Shown here: piece after piece, positions 9,242 to 16,941 of the stretch
How positions within the stretch are numbered: the stretch's first letter is position 1
How the letters are laid out: each line of letters opens with the position of its first letter
NCBI GenBank assembly: GCA_050747525.1
Contig: JBOGOC010000110.1
Span: forward strand, 1-64,000
DNA from: JBOGOC01 sp050747525
GTDB taxonomy: Bacteria > Acidobacteriota > Polarisedimenticolia > JACPZX01 > DASXTC01
DNA: 64,000 bases
Reading direction: 5' to 3'
The notes under the pieces: model-generated
Told to the model about the DNA's origin: nothing
Databases searched by the model: none
The model's input: only the letters and a program-made list of their open reading frames with translations
Position numbers and translations under genes: made by a program

Positions 9242-10659
9242 GTCTGGACTCGTCCTTTCTCGGATGCGGTGGCCTGAAGGGCCAGTGCCACGCCGTTCTT
9301 GCCCCGGTCCTTGACCAGGTACATGGCCTGGTCGGCCCCCTGGATCAGCTCCTCCCTGCTCTGGCCGTGGTCAGGGAATGTGGAGACGCCGAAGGACGCC
9401 GTCAACCGGACCGCAAGGCCCAGGTCGGCGAGGAAGATTCTCTCCTCCAGCGCCATCCGGATCCTGTCGGCGATCACCATGGCCCCCTCGGCGCCCGTCT
9501 GGGGAAGGATGATCGTGAACTCGTCGCCGCCGTAGCGGGACACCACGTCGATCTCGCGCACGGTCTCCTGGAGCACCTGCCCCACCTCGTAAAGCGCACG
9601 GCTGCCGGCCAGGTGGCCGTGGCTGTCATTCACCTTCTTGAATCCATCCAGGTCGAGGAAAATGAGAGAGACCGGCATTTCATACCGGCGGGAGCGCTTG
9701 ATCTCCCGCTTCAGGTGGACATTGAGGTAGCGTGAGTTGAACAGCTTCGTCAGATCATCGGTGACGGTGAGCTCGGCCGATTTCTGGTACAGGATAGCAT
9801 TTTCTATGGCGATGGCCCCCGGCTCCACGAGCGTGGTGACCATGGCCAGGTCCTCGGTGGTGAAGCGCCCTCGGCGCTTGTTGATCAGCTCCACGGCCCC
9901 GATGATGCGCCCACGGCTGATCAGGGGGGTGCACAGCACCGATCGGGTGGTGAAGTTCAGCATCCTGTCGAACCGGGGATCGAATCGGCGGTCCTTGCGG
10001 ACGTCGTGGATCACCACCGGCCTCTTGTGCTGAGCCACCCAGCCGGGGATCCCTTCCCCGAGCCGGACACGGTGCGCCCTCATGGCCGCCATCCTGCCTC
10101 CCGTCGTCAGCTGGAACGAGAGCGTCTGGTCCTTGTCGTCCAGCAGCAGGAGCGCCCAGGCTTCGGTCCGGATGAGCGCCTGGGCGTGGCTCATCACGAT
10201 CTCCATCACCTTGCGCGGTTCGAGCACCGTGTTGGCGGCCCGCGAGATCTGCAGCAGCACCGAGAGGCGCCGTGACCGCGCCCTGGAAATCGCCCGCGCC
10301 TCGGACAGCCGCGCCTCCAGCCGCATCAGCCGGGCCTCCCGCTTCACGAGGTCGGCCAGCAGGCGCGCGGAAACGGGCGCGCTCACAGTGGCACGGAACG
10401 CGGCACCGCGGGCCGGCATCCGGGCCGATGCGGGCAGCAACGCGATGAAGGGGATGTCCGGGCGGCTCGTCGCCAGCGCGCATGCCTGCCGCGCGGAGTC
10501 CCCCGCCACGTGCCAGACGACCCCGGAGATCTCCTTGCGGGCCTTGTCCAGCAGAACGGCGGCCTGCGCCGGCGTTCGCACACGAAGGGACTCCGTCCGG
10601 AAGCCGGGAACCAGCCGGCCCATACGGCCGGGCGTATCGGTGACCATGAGGATCGTCAC
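9226..10659 (-). CDS. GAF-GGDEF diguanylate cyclase
   Basis: Predicted to make cyclic di-GMP from two GTP. The 477-residue product has an N-terminal region of about 100 residues that resembles a degenerate response-regulator receiver (T-I-L-M-V-T-D-T-P-G-R). A helix leads to a GAF sensor domain (about 125-280, with E-G-I-P-G-W-V-A and I-G-A-V-E-L-I-N-K), then a GGDEF domain. The active site is canonical R-Y-G-G-D-E-F near residue 377, and R-E-I-D five residues before it is an intact product-inhibition I-site. I chose the GTG start whose GTGA overlaps the stop of the FecR-type gene. The open frame upstream only mirrors that gene. Being coupled to mreB on its downstream side suggests it links c-di-GMP signalling to cell-shape control, which is inference. 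Confidence 0.88.
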   Translation of the reverse strand: MTILMVTDTPGRMGRLVPGFRTESLRVRTPAQAAVLLDKARKEISGVVWHVAGDSARQACALATSRPDIPFIALLPASARMPARGAAFRATVSAPVSARLLADLVKREARLMRLEARLSEARAISRARSRRLSVLLQISRAANTVLEPRKVMEIVMSHAQALIRTEAWALLLLDDKDQTLSFQLTTGGRMAAMRAHRVRLGEGIPGWVAQHKRPVVIHDVRKDRRFDPRFDRMLNFTTRSVLCTPLISRGRIIGAVELINKRRGRFTTEDLAMVTTLVEPGAIAIENAILYQKSAELTVTDDLTKLFNSRYLNVHLKREIKRSRRYEMPVSLIFLDLDGFKKVNDSHGHLAGSRALYEVGQVLQETVREIDVVSRYGGDEFTIILPQTGAEGAMVIADRIRMALEERIFLADLGLAVRLTASFGVSTFPDHGQSREELIQGADQAMYLVKDRGKNGVALALQATASEKGRVQTWECT

Positions 10660-12116
10660 GGGTTCACGGTGGCCGTTCTCTCCACCTTCTTTTCGTTGCC
10701 GGCCATGTCCTGCGCCACGAACAGCACGCGGTTGATCCCTTCGTGCTTGAGCGCCACCACGGTGGTGAACGAGCCGTCGTCGTAGACGTCCACTCTCTGC
10801 CCCTCGACGGTGAGCAGCGCGCCCGGCTCGGTGCGGCCCCTCACGATGACCTGGCTGGCGAACACCAGGAAGTTGTCGACGGTCACGTCCGGCGGGGTGG
10901 TGTCTCCCGCCTGCGCGACCCGGCCCGAGACCACCTTGAACTTCCGCGAGGCGGAGAAGGGCCCCTTCGTCCCATCCTGGAACAGGGCCGCCACCCGCCA
11001 GTAGTACCCGCCTTCGCTCGCCTCCGGCAGCGTGGCCGCCGTGGAGCGCAGCGGGTTCATCTCCGCGATCGGCTGGGAGAAGAGAGGCTGCGAGGCGATC
11101 TGCAGGTGGTAGCCGACCGCGCCGGCGAGCGGCTCCCACATCAGCTCGACCGTGGGCGATCTGTTCTCTCTCGTCAGAAAAATCTTCTGATCCACGGGGG
11201 TCAGCAGGACGGGCGCGGGAGGCAGCTCCTGCACCGGAGAGACCTGCGCCTCGCGGTTGACGTTCACCCGCTGGGCGGTGGTGAGAGCCACCGGGGGCGC
11301 ACTGCCCGCCGCCAGCGTGGCCTTCCCCGTGAACACCTCCACGTTGGTCCGCTCGTCATCCTTGTCGTAGGCCACCTCGAAATTGGTTCGCGCATCCGAC
11401 GTGGCCACGGTGTTGTGGGTCGACACCTCGTGGAAGGAGCCCGCCGCGGCCGGCTCCTGGGTAGAGGCCGTGATGCGCCCCTCCCTCAGCCGCTCGCGCA
11501 CGTGCTGCACGCGGGTGGCCGGATTGTCGTAGAGGTCCTTGATCTCCAGCAGAGAGCCCGGCTTCACGGTGGTGATGGTGCCGTTGAAATAGATGATCTG
11601 GGCGCTGGCGCGCGACGAGGTCTTGATCTGGTCGCCCGTGGTGAGGGACATCCCCTGCTCGGCGTCCACCCAGATCAGCTCGCGCACCCGCTTGACCTTG
11701 ACGTCCCCTTCAACCCGGTAGAACTGCACCTCGCGTGCGGACTCGCCACGGCCGATGGCCACCGCCTTCTCGGCGTTGAGCTTGGACTCCACGGCCGCCT
11801 TGCGCGCGTCCATGAAGTTGGCCGCGTCGTACTGCCGCCGCGCTTCGGCCAGCAGGCGCTGCGCGGTCTGCTTGAGCTCGGTGGTGGAGTCGTGCTGGGC
11901 GACGGGGCCGGCCTTCTCGAGGCTCTCTTCCGCCTGGTTGATCGCCTGGCGCGCCTCGGCTTTGGGGGAGCCTTCGTAGAAGAGCTTGAGGTAGGCGTAG
12001 TAGCTGCCGACGCCGCCGGCGGCAATCAAGATGATGATCGACGTGAAGAGGGCACGGTAGCTGACGTTGAACCAGTCCAGGATCACCGTGGGCTGTTCAG
12101 CTTTCCTGGTGGCCAA
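10656..12116 (-). CDS. Membrane-anchored FecR-domain protein with Fn3/Ig-like C-terminus
   Basis: The 486-residue product has a short cytoplasmic tail and one membrane span (about residues 22-43). A helical, TPR-like coiled region (about 50-120) follows, then a FecR-type beta domain with S-L-T-T-G-D-Q-I-K-T-S-S-R-A-S-A and I-I-Y-F-N-G-T. After a Pro-rich linker come a fibronectin-like module (V-E-L-M-W-E-P-L-A-G-A-V-G-Y-H-L-Q-I-A) and an Ig-like repeat (I-V-R-G-R-T-E-P-G-A-L-L-T-V-E-G). FecR modules are extracytoplasmic sensing or surface-binding domains, and the fusion suggests peptidoglycan or envelope contact rather than iron signalling. It is the first gene of the cyclase-mre-mrdA-rodA operon and overlaps the cyclase by 4 bp. 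Confidence 0.8.
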   Translation of the reverse strand: MATRKAEQPTVILDWFNVSYRALFTSIIILIAAGGVGSYYAYLKLFYEGSPKAEARQAINQAEESLEKAGPVAQHDSTTELKQTAQRLLAEARRQYDAANFMDARKAAVESKLNAEKAVAIGRGESAREVQFYRVEGDVKVKRVRELIWVDAEQGMSLTTGDQIKTSSRASAQIIYFNGTITTVKPGSLLEIKDLYDNPATRVQHVRERLREGRITASTQEPAAAGSFHEVSTHNTVATSDARTNFEVAYDKDDERTNVEVFTGKATLAAGSAPPVALTTAQRVNVNREAQVSPVQELPPAPVLLTPVDQKIFLTRENRSPTVELMWEPLAGAVGYHLQIASQPLFSQPIAEMNPLRSTAATLPEASEGGYYWRVAALFQDGTKGPFSASRKFKVVSGRVAQAGDTTPPDVTVDNFLVFASQVIVRGRTEPGALLTVEGQRVDVYDDGSFTTVVALKHEGINRVLFVAQDMAGNEKKVERTATVNP

Positions 12117-12415
12117 TGCGGAGCCCTCGCAGACGTGTCCCGGCCGTGGCCTGCGGGGAGGACAGCCTCCTCAGCTCCGACCGCTATCCCGCTGTATTTT
12201 CAGTTATTTGCCGAAAGTTACGAAACGCCGGAGAATATAACAGGCAAGTCGCCCATCGTCCACCCGACCCACCTTATTCCTTGGAATTCAGCAACTTGCA
12301 ACATGGCTTCCAGGCGCCCCGGGCCGGATCCACCCCGGATTCCGGGGGCCCGGGCCCGCACTTGATCGTCCCGGGCCGCCCATCGTAAACTCACCGTTTT
12401 TCAGGGGCTTCCGAC
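12117..12415. promoter_or_regulatory. Divergent intergenic region between FecR-type operon and ppiD-like gene
   Basis: About 300 bp separate the two diverging genes. An AT-enriched stretch at roughly 12,190-12,245 stands out from the GC-rich surroundings and contains TATAAC at 12,236-12,241 on the plus strand. No well-spaced -35 accompanies it. Both promoters probably lie here, but neither could be placed with confidence. No coding potential was seen. Confidence 0.4.
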
Positions 12416-14347
12416 ATGCTGGATCTGATGCGCCAGGCGAACCGGCGCAAGTGGTTCCTCTATCTCCTCATCCTGCCCGTCATTTTTTCCTTCGTGCTGG
12501 CCATCTTCCTCGTATGGGGAGGTGCAGCGGACAGCGGGATGACGGCGGGGCCGGCCGCGTGGGTTGCGCGGGTGGATGGGAACGACATCACGCTGAGGGA
12601 CCTCGAGCGCCATCGTCAGCTGATCATGGCTCAGTACCGGCAGATGCTCGGAGACCAGTTCGAGCAGATCGCGGCCCAGCAGGACTTCACGCAGATCGCG
12701 CTGTCCCAGCTGCTCGGCGTGACCCTGGCCTACCAAGAGGCCGAGCGCCTGGGCCTGCAGCCCACCGACGCCGAGATCGGCGAGGTCATACGCAACGCTC
12801 CCATGTTCCAGCGCGACGGGAGATTCATCGGGCGCGAGCAGTACATCGCCGAGCTGCGCGGCCGCAACTACGACGTGGCCGAGTACGAGAGGGACGTGGG
12901 CAAGGAGATCGCCCTGGACAAGCTGCGCAACCTGCTCGGAAGCATGGTGGTCGTGACAGACGACGAGGTGGCGCGCGCGCTCAAGGAGGAAGGAGAGACC
13001 GCGGAGGTGGACTACGTCGCCTTCAGACAGGCCGACTTCCAGAGCGGAGGCGAGCCGTCCGACAGGGAGATTCAGGCCTATTACACCGCGCACCGCGGCG
13101 ACTATCTCACGGCCGAGAAGCGTCGGGCTTCCTACGTGCTCCTGGAGCGGGATCCCCTGATGCAGGCCGCCGGCGCGCAGGTGACCGACGACGAGATCCG
13201 GCGTCACTACGACGAGAACCGCGACACGCGCTACACGACTCCCGAGCAGCGCCGTGCCAGCCACATTCTCTTCAAGGTGCCACCCGGAATGCCGGATGAC
13301 TCGGCCATCGCCACCAAGGCCCGTGGCGTGCAGGAGCAGATCCGCGCGGGCGGCGACTTCGCCCAGCTCGCCCAGACCAACTCCGAGGACTCCTCCGCCG
13401 CTCAGGGTGGAGATCTCGGCTGGTTCGGGCGGGGCCGGATGGTCCCGGAGTTCGAGCAGGCGGCCTTCGGGCTGGCCGAGGGGCAGGTCAGCGACCTGAT
13501 CAAGACGCAGTTCGGCTACCACCTCATCAAGGTGACCGGCTCACGTCCCGCCGGCGCGACCCCCTTCGACGAGGTCAAGGACAGCATCCGCCAGCAGCTC
13601 GCCTTCGGCAAGGCCCAGGAGATGCTCGATCAGAAATCCGGCGAGTTCTCCTCCAAGCTCTCCCAGCAGGTCTCGTCGTTCGACGGGACGGCGGCCGAAG
13701 CGGGCCTCACCGTGAAGGATACGGGGCTCGTGGCGCGAGGCGACACCATCGCCGACCTGGGACCCGCCCCGCTGGCCACCGAGGAGATCTTCAAGCTGCC
13801 GACAGGCGGGACCTCGGGACCCATCCGCACGCCCAAGGGAGTCGTCTTCGCACGCCTGGTCGAAATCCAGGAGCCGTCTCCGGCACCCGTCAGCGAGGTC
13901 AAGGACCGCGTGAAGAGCGACCTGGCCTCCTCCCGCTCCAGGGAGAAAGCGCGTGCGGCGGCGCGCGAGCTGGCCTCCGTGTCCGCGGAGAGATTCAAGG
14001 AAGTCGCGGACGCGCGCAAGCTCGAAGTCAAGAGCACGGGCTCGTTTCCGCGCAAGAACGCGCCGGCCACGTTCACCGATGCGGCCAAGGACGCCGTGTT
14101 CACGGCGGCTCCCGGATCGGTGATCGGCCCGCTGGATATGACCGACGGCGTGGCCGTGGTCAAGGTGATCAAGCGCAGCCCGGAGACGCCGGAAGAGACG
14201 GTGCGCCTGCGCGACGCGCTTCGCGAGCAGCTCCAGGTGCGCGGACGCGACAGCGCCTACAGAGCCCTGCTGAGCAAGCTGGGACGCGAGGCGTCCATCT
14301 CCACCAACGACACCCTGCTCGCCGAGCTCCGCGCCTCCACGCGATAA
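12416..14347 (+). CDS. PpiD/SurA-type periplasmic peptidyl-prolyl isomerase chaperone
   Basis: Predicted inner-membrane-anchored chaperone for folding of exported proteins. The 643-residue product starts with a basic tail and one membrane span (about residues 14-36). A SurA_N-like helical region (about 45-250) follows, then a parvulin rotamase domain (about 280-375) with R-R-A-S-H-I-L-F-K-V, G-G-D-L-G-W-F-G-R-G-R-M-V and F-G-Y-H-L-I-K-V. A second, degenerate parvulin-like helical region makes up the C-terminus. This order matches PpiD rather than soluble SurA. The ATG follows an AGGGG ribosome-binding site. It is divergent from the rod-shape operon. Confidence 0.88.
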   Translation: MLDLMRQANRRKWFLYLLILPVIFSFVLAIFLVWGGAADSGMTAGPAAWVARVDGNDITLRDLERHRQLIMAQYRQMLGDQFEQIAAQQDFTQIALSQLLGVTLAYQEAERLGLQPTDAEIGEVIRNAPMFQRDGRFIGREQYIAELRGRNYDVAEYERDVGKEIALDKLRNLLGSMVVVTDDEVARALKEEGETAEVDYVAFRQADFQSGGEPSDREIQAYYTAHRGDYLTAEKRRASYVLLERDPLMQAAGAQVTDDEIRRHYDENRDTRYTTPEQRRASHILFKVPPGMPDDSAIATKARGVQEQIRAGGDFAQLAQTNSEDSSAAQGGDLGWFGRGRMVPEFEQAAFGLAEGQVSDLIKTQFGYHLIKVTGSRPAGATPFDEVKDSIRQQLAFGKAQEMLDQKSGEFSSKLSQQVSSFDGTAAEAGLTVKDTGLVARGDTIADLGPAPLATEEIFKLPTGGTSGPIRTPKGVVFARLVEIQEPSPAPVSEVKDRVKSDLASSRSREKARAAARELASVSAERFKEVADARKLEVKSTGSFPRKNAPATFTDAAKDAVFTAAPGSVIGPLDMTDGVAVVKVIKRSPETPEETVRLRDALREQLQVRGRDSAYRALLSKLGREASISTNDTLLAELRASTR

Positions 14348-14388
14348 CCGTAGCGCTTTTCGGAGCTTTCGGTCCTCTCCCCGGGGGT

Positions 14389-14416
14389 TTGACTGCCCGG
14401 GGGGGGCACCTATATT
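14389..14416 (+). promoter_or_regulatory. Sigma-70-type promoter of the TPR gene
   Basis: TTGACT (14,389-14,394) and TATATT (14,411-14,416) are separated by 16 bp, a near-consensus housekeeping promoter. The -35 lies in the loop of a perfect inverted repeat, CCCCGGG at 14,379-14,385 and CCCGGGG at 14,396-14,402, which may be an operator or the remains of a terminator stem. The expected transcription start is about 60 bp before the TPR gene start. Confidence 0.7.
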
Positions 14417-14484
14417 CCAGCGTGACCCGCGATGTGCCGTGCGCCCGCGACGGGCGTGACGGCATTCTCCTGTGAGGACCGCCG

Positions 14485-14943
14485 ATGAGCACGCGATCCG
14501 CCGAGATGAGCTTTCGCAAGGGTCTGCAGGCGCTGGATGAGAAACGCCACCTCGACAGCCTGGCCTACTTCGAGTCGGCGCTGCACCTTGAGGAACGGTC
14601 CGGAAATCCGGCGCCGCGGATGAAGTACCTGTCCTACTACGGACTCTCGCTCTCGCTGGCCGCGGGGCGCACCCACGAAGCCATCGAGATGTGCGAGCGC
14701 GCGCTGTCGATGGAGTTCTACAACCCGGATCTCTACCTCAACGTGGCGCGGGTGTACCTGTCGGCAGGCGAGCGCCGCAGGGCGCACAAAGCGCTCTGCC
14801 AGGGACTGCGCATCGAAAAGAGGCATGCCGGGCTGCTTGCCGAGTTTCGCAGGATGGGGGTCAGGCGCAGGCCCACCTTTCCCTTCCTCTCCCGCAGCCA
14901 CGTGCTGAACCGCCTCACCGGGCGGCTGTCGCGGCCTCGCTGA
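14485..14943 (+). CDS. Small tetratricopeptide-repeat protein
   Basis: The 152-residue protein has no signal peptide and about three helical TPR units: F-R-K-G-L-Q-A-L-D-E-K-R-H-L-D-S-L-A-Y-F, then G-R-T-H-E-A-I-E-M-C-E-R-A-L and P-D-L-Y-L-N-V-A-R-V-Y. A basic Arg/Pro C-terminal tail follows. TPRs are protein-interaction scaffolds, so the partner and role are unknown. It has its own strong promoter just upstream and stands alone on the plus strand, convergent with the small minus-strand gene that follows. Confidence 0.8.
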   Translation: MSTRSAEMSFRKGLQALDEKRHLDSLAYFESALHLEERSGNPAPRMKYLSYYGLSLSLAAGRTHEAIEMCERALSMEFYNPDLYLNVARVYLSAGERRRAHKALCQGLRIEKRHAGLLAEFRRMGVRRRPTFPFLSRSHVLNRLTGRLSRPR

Positions 14944-14986
14944 GCTCTGCGTCCCTCGCACGGAGGTCGCGCTGCGCGTGGGCCGT

Positions 14987-15259
14987 TCAGAGGTGTGGCA
15001 CCCTGCCGGTCATGTCCTCCACGCTGATGTGGAAGATGGTGCCATCCTCCAGACAGACCTCCAGCAGAAATCCTGGCACCGGCGCATTGACCGCGTCGAC
15101 CTGATCGGCCGAGCCTACCGGAGTCAGAACGGCCACCGATCGCACATGCATGATCGTTTCGGCCGGCCGGCCTGGTGACTTGAGCAGGTTGGCGAGTTGG
15201 ACGATGAACTCCCCCCTGGCCGTAGACACAAGACCTCCCTGCGGCGCCTCGAGCGCCAT
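14987..15259 (-). CDS. Hypothetical protein, 90 aa
   Basis: Not recognised. The 90-residue product is acidic to neutral, with no signal peptide or membrane span. It contains a predicted beta-rich C-terminal half (F-L-L-E-V-C-L-E-D-G-T-I-F-H-I-S-V-E-D), the pattern of a short sheet. Amino-acid composition is natural, unlike the overlapping frames, and that is the main reason to accept it. No clear ribosome-binding site precedes the ATG at 15,259. It could be a small ligand-binding or PilZ-like fragment, but no diagnostic motif supports that. Confidence 0.45.
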   Translation of the reverse strand: MALEAPQGGLVSTARGEFIVQLANLLKSPGRPAETIMHVRSVAVLTPVGSADQVDAVNAPVPGFLLEVCLEDGTIFHISVEDMTGRVPHL

Positions 15260-15363
15260 GCATGCGGCGGTCGGTCACGAGCGGAACGGGGGTCCGCGGC
15301 GGTCATCTACGGGCAACTGGCCCCACTCTACCAGAAGGAGGGGCCAAAAAAAAGACAACAACC

Positions 15364-15439
15364 TGGTGGAGCTGACGGGGATCGAACCCGTGACCTCGTG
15401 ACTGCCAGTCACGCGCGCTCCCAGCTGCGCTACAGCCCC
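15364..15439 (-). tRNA. tRNA-Ala (anticodon GGC)
   Basis: A complete 76-nt cloverleaf with encoded CCA. The acceptor stem GGGGCTG/CAGCTCC contains the G3-U70 wobble pair that identifies alanine tRNAs. The anticodon stem CGTGA/TCACG encloses the loop CTGGCAG, giving anticodon GGC. The T-arm carries GGTTCGATCCC. Confidence 0.95.
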
Positions 15440-15490
15440 ACGTTCCAGGTTGTTGTCGAAGCCTGCAGCAGACCAGTACGGTTGGAGAGA

Positions 15491-15586
15491 CTACCTCCGG
15501 GTCGTCTTCCTCTTGGAGGTCCTCTTCGCAGTCTTCCTGGCCGGCTTGCGGGTGGTGCTCTTCTTCGTGGTCTTCTTCCTCTTCAT
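15491..15586 (-). CDS. 31-residue Lys/Arg-rich basic peptide
   Basis: A very short, extremely basic product beginning M-K-R-K-K-T-T-K-K-S, with Lys, Arg and Thr making up nearly the whole sequence, like a tiny histone H1-type tail. It would bind nucleic acid if made. I chose the ATG at 15,586 because a strong AAGGAGGTG lies upstream; an in-frame TTG two codons earlier gives better spacing. The longer frame to 15,679 has no ribosome-binding site. It lies between the candidate small RNA unit and tRNA-Ala on the same strand, so it may be transcribed by read-through of that terminator. Confidence 0.45.
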   Translation of the reverse strand: MKRKKTTKKSTTRKPARKTAKRTSKRKTTRR

Positions 15587-15735
15587 CGCCAAGGCTGAAT
15601 CCACCTCCTTCACCTGTGAAATGGTTGACGCCCCGTTCTCCTCTTTCGCGGGGATCAACCTGCGATGGGTGAAGCGCATGAGGCCGGGGAGTCTTCATCG
15701 TCGCGGCCAGCGATGATGATCGACGTCGGCATCAC

Positions 15736-15758
15736 AAAAAAACCCGGCACGCGCCGGG
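15736..15758 (-). terminator. Intrinsic (Rho-independent) terminator
   Basis: On the minus strand a perfect 6-bp GC stem, CCCGGC and GCCGGG with a 4-nt loop, is followed directly by seven T residues. It faces away from selC and ends the short transcription unit that begins near 15,853. Confidence 0.85.
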
Positions 15759-15853
15759 CCGCTCCGTGCGTGATGGAACCATGTGCGTCAGTGCGTGCGG
15801 CACTCGCGATGTCACACGAACCATGTGATGCGATCGCCATGAAGTTCATCACG
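15736..15853 (-). ncRNA. Candidate small RNA or 5' leader/attenuator
   Basis: This stretch is bounded by a near-consensus promoter and a strong intrinsic terminator on the same strand, giving a transcript of about 115 nt without a convincing reading frame. The 5' end GUGAUGAAC can pair with GGUUCCAUCAC near the 3' side, and the motif ACAUGGUUC occurs twice inside, so a closed multi-stem fold is likely. It may be a free sRNA, or an attenuated leader for the small basic peptide gene that starts about 150 nt downstream. No known RNA family was recognised. Confidence 0.5.
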
Positions 15854-15859
15854 TAACGA

Positions 15860-15889
15860 AATATAGCACCGCGTTTTCTCGAGTGTCAA
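15860..15889 (-). promoter_or_regulatory. Sigma-70-type promoter of the small transcription unit
   Basis: Read on the minus strand, TTGACA (15,889-15,884) and TATATT (15,865-15,860) are 18 bp apart. This is the best consensus match in the window. It points at the candidate small RNA and terminator. Confidence 0.75.
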
Positions 15890-16304
15890 TGCAACGTCGA
15901 GGTTTGATGGCACGGAAACGTCCCCGGACCTGCTCTCCGCGATCACGATCGCCGCGTCATGTGATGCAAAGCGCGCGCGGACGCGCGATAGGTCACTTCA
16001 TGACGTCACACCGCATCTGGATCGCGATGGGACCGCGTCCCCAAGTGTATGCGGTCACGTCACGCCATCACCTCTCGCGTCACCTGGAACACGGCGCCGG
16101 CGGCCGTGTCCACTCCCCTCGTGCCGATCGGGCCGTCTCGTCCGGGCAATGGATCGAGGTGGACGTGACGCCGCTCGTGGCGGGCGACGGCACTCGGCCG
16201 ACGAGAGGTCTACCGCTCCCGGGAATCGCGCCAGCCGCCGCGTCTCGAGTTGACCGTCACTCCTTGACAGCCCCGCCTGTCTGAGGGTGAACTGACGCTT
16301 CCGC
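15890..16304. other. Apparently gene-free stretch upstream of selC
   Basis: No frame has natural protein composition. The DNA is rich in short palindromes such as GCGATCACGATCGC and runs of CGCG, which may be regulatory or structural. A TTGACA at 16,264-16,269, about 35 bp before the tRNA, is the likely -35 of selC; its -10 (TGAACT at 16,288-16,293) is poor. Confidence 0.4.
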
Positions 16305-16402
16305 GGAAGCGAATCGGGGCTGGTGTCTCGCGCGGACTTCAAATCCGTTGGCGGTACGCGAGAGCGTGCCGCGGTGGGTTCGATTCCCACACGCTTCCGC
16401 CA
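16305..16402 (+). tRNA. selC: tRNA-Sec (selenocysteine, anticodon UCA)
   Basis: A 98-nt tRNA with the features that distinguish selenocysteine tRNA: acceptor GGAAGCG pairing with CGCTTCC, a long variable arm, anticodon stem-loop GGACTTCAAATCC giving UCA (reads UGA), and encoded GCCA end. The first six bases and the anticodon loop match the well-known Escherichia coli selC pattern. Position 8 of the acceptor stem looks mismatched (A-A). Its 3' part is the integration site reused by the accessory elements to the right. Confidence 0.93.
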
Positions 16403-16941
16403 GGGCCGCCCGCGGCATCAGGGTTTTCCGGCCGCTCCCCTCCCCCGCTGTGACGGTTCTGTGATGGTTCTCCCGGCTTCGGCGGCGTGGTGGGGAACCT
16501 GAAAACCTTCCGGCCTGAAGCGGCAGCTGACAGGTGCTTCTGCGTGCGCCTAAGGGCCTCCCGCTTGTCCTCCTCGCTGGTGATGTTGTACCGGAGAAAC
16601 ATCGAGACCGTCTCGTGGCCGCTGATGGACATGGCGACCGACTGCGGGACGCCGGCGCGGATCATGTTCCGCACCGCGGTGCGCCTGAGATCGTGGAACA
16701 GCCGGCCCTTCATGCCGGCCTTGTCGCAGGCTTCGTTCCAGGGCTTCGCTATGTCCACCCACGGTCGCCCGTAACGGTGGAATACAAAGTCGCTGACGTG
16801 GCTCTGGCTATCCCATGTCTTGAAGGTCCGCGCCGCCCACCGCCTCATGATCAGCTTCTGCAGCTCCCCTTCCAAGGGAAGGGAGCGCGGCCGCCCGCTC
16901 TTGGAGGTCCGGAGCCTGACCTCCCTCGCCTCGCGGTCCAC
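16339..16941 (-). pseudogene. Tyrosine recombinase (integrase), N-terminally truncated
   Basis: About 200 C-terminal residues of a phage/ICE-type integrase. The catalytic box H-D-L-R-R-T is followed by S-I-S-G-H-E-T and the nucleophile context M-F-L-R-Y-N-I-T. The first catalytic Arg and the N-terminal DNA-binding domains are missing. The frame starts abruptly at a breakpoint near 16,941, where a kinase fragment begins on the opposite strand. Its 3' end runs antisense into selC and stops inside the tRNA, as expected for an integrase encoded at the edge of an element that uses selC. It is unlikely to be active alone. Confidence 0.85.
16379..16404 (+). repeat. Attachment core copy 1 (inside selC 3' end)
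   Basis: The 26-bp core beginning TTCGATTCCCACACG and ending GCCAGG covers the T-loop to the CCA end of selC. Three further identical copies occur at 35,962, 38,758 and 45,955. This first copy is the functional tRNA end and therefore the original attachment site. Confidence 0.88.

Noticed and set aside
12208..12241. TTGCCG ... TATAAC as a promoter for the ppiD-like gene
   Set aside because: The spacing is 22 bp, too long for a standard promoter, so only the general region is listed.
15655..15852. 65-codon minus-strand open frame upstream of the basic peptide
   Set aside because: It runs through the strong terminator and has no ribosome-binding site; an RNA interpretation fits better.
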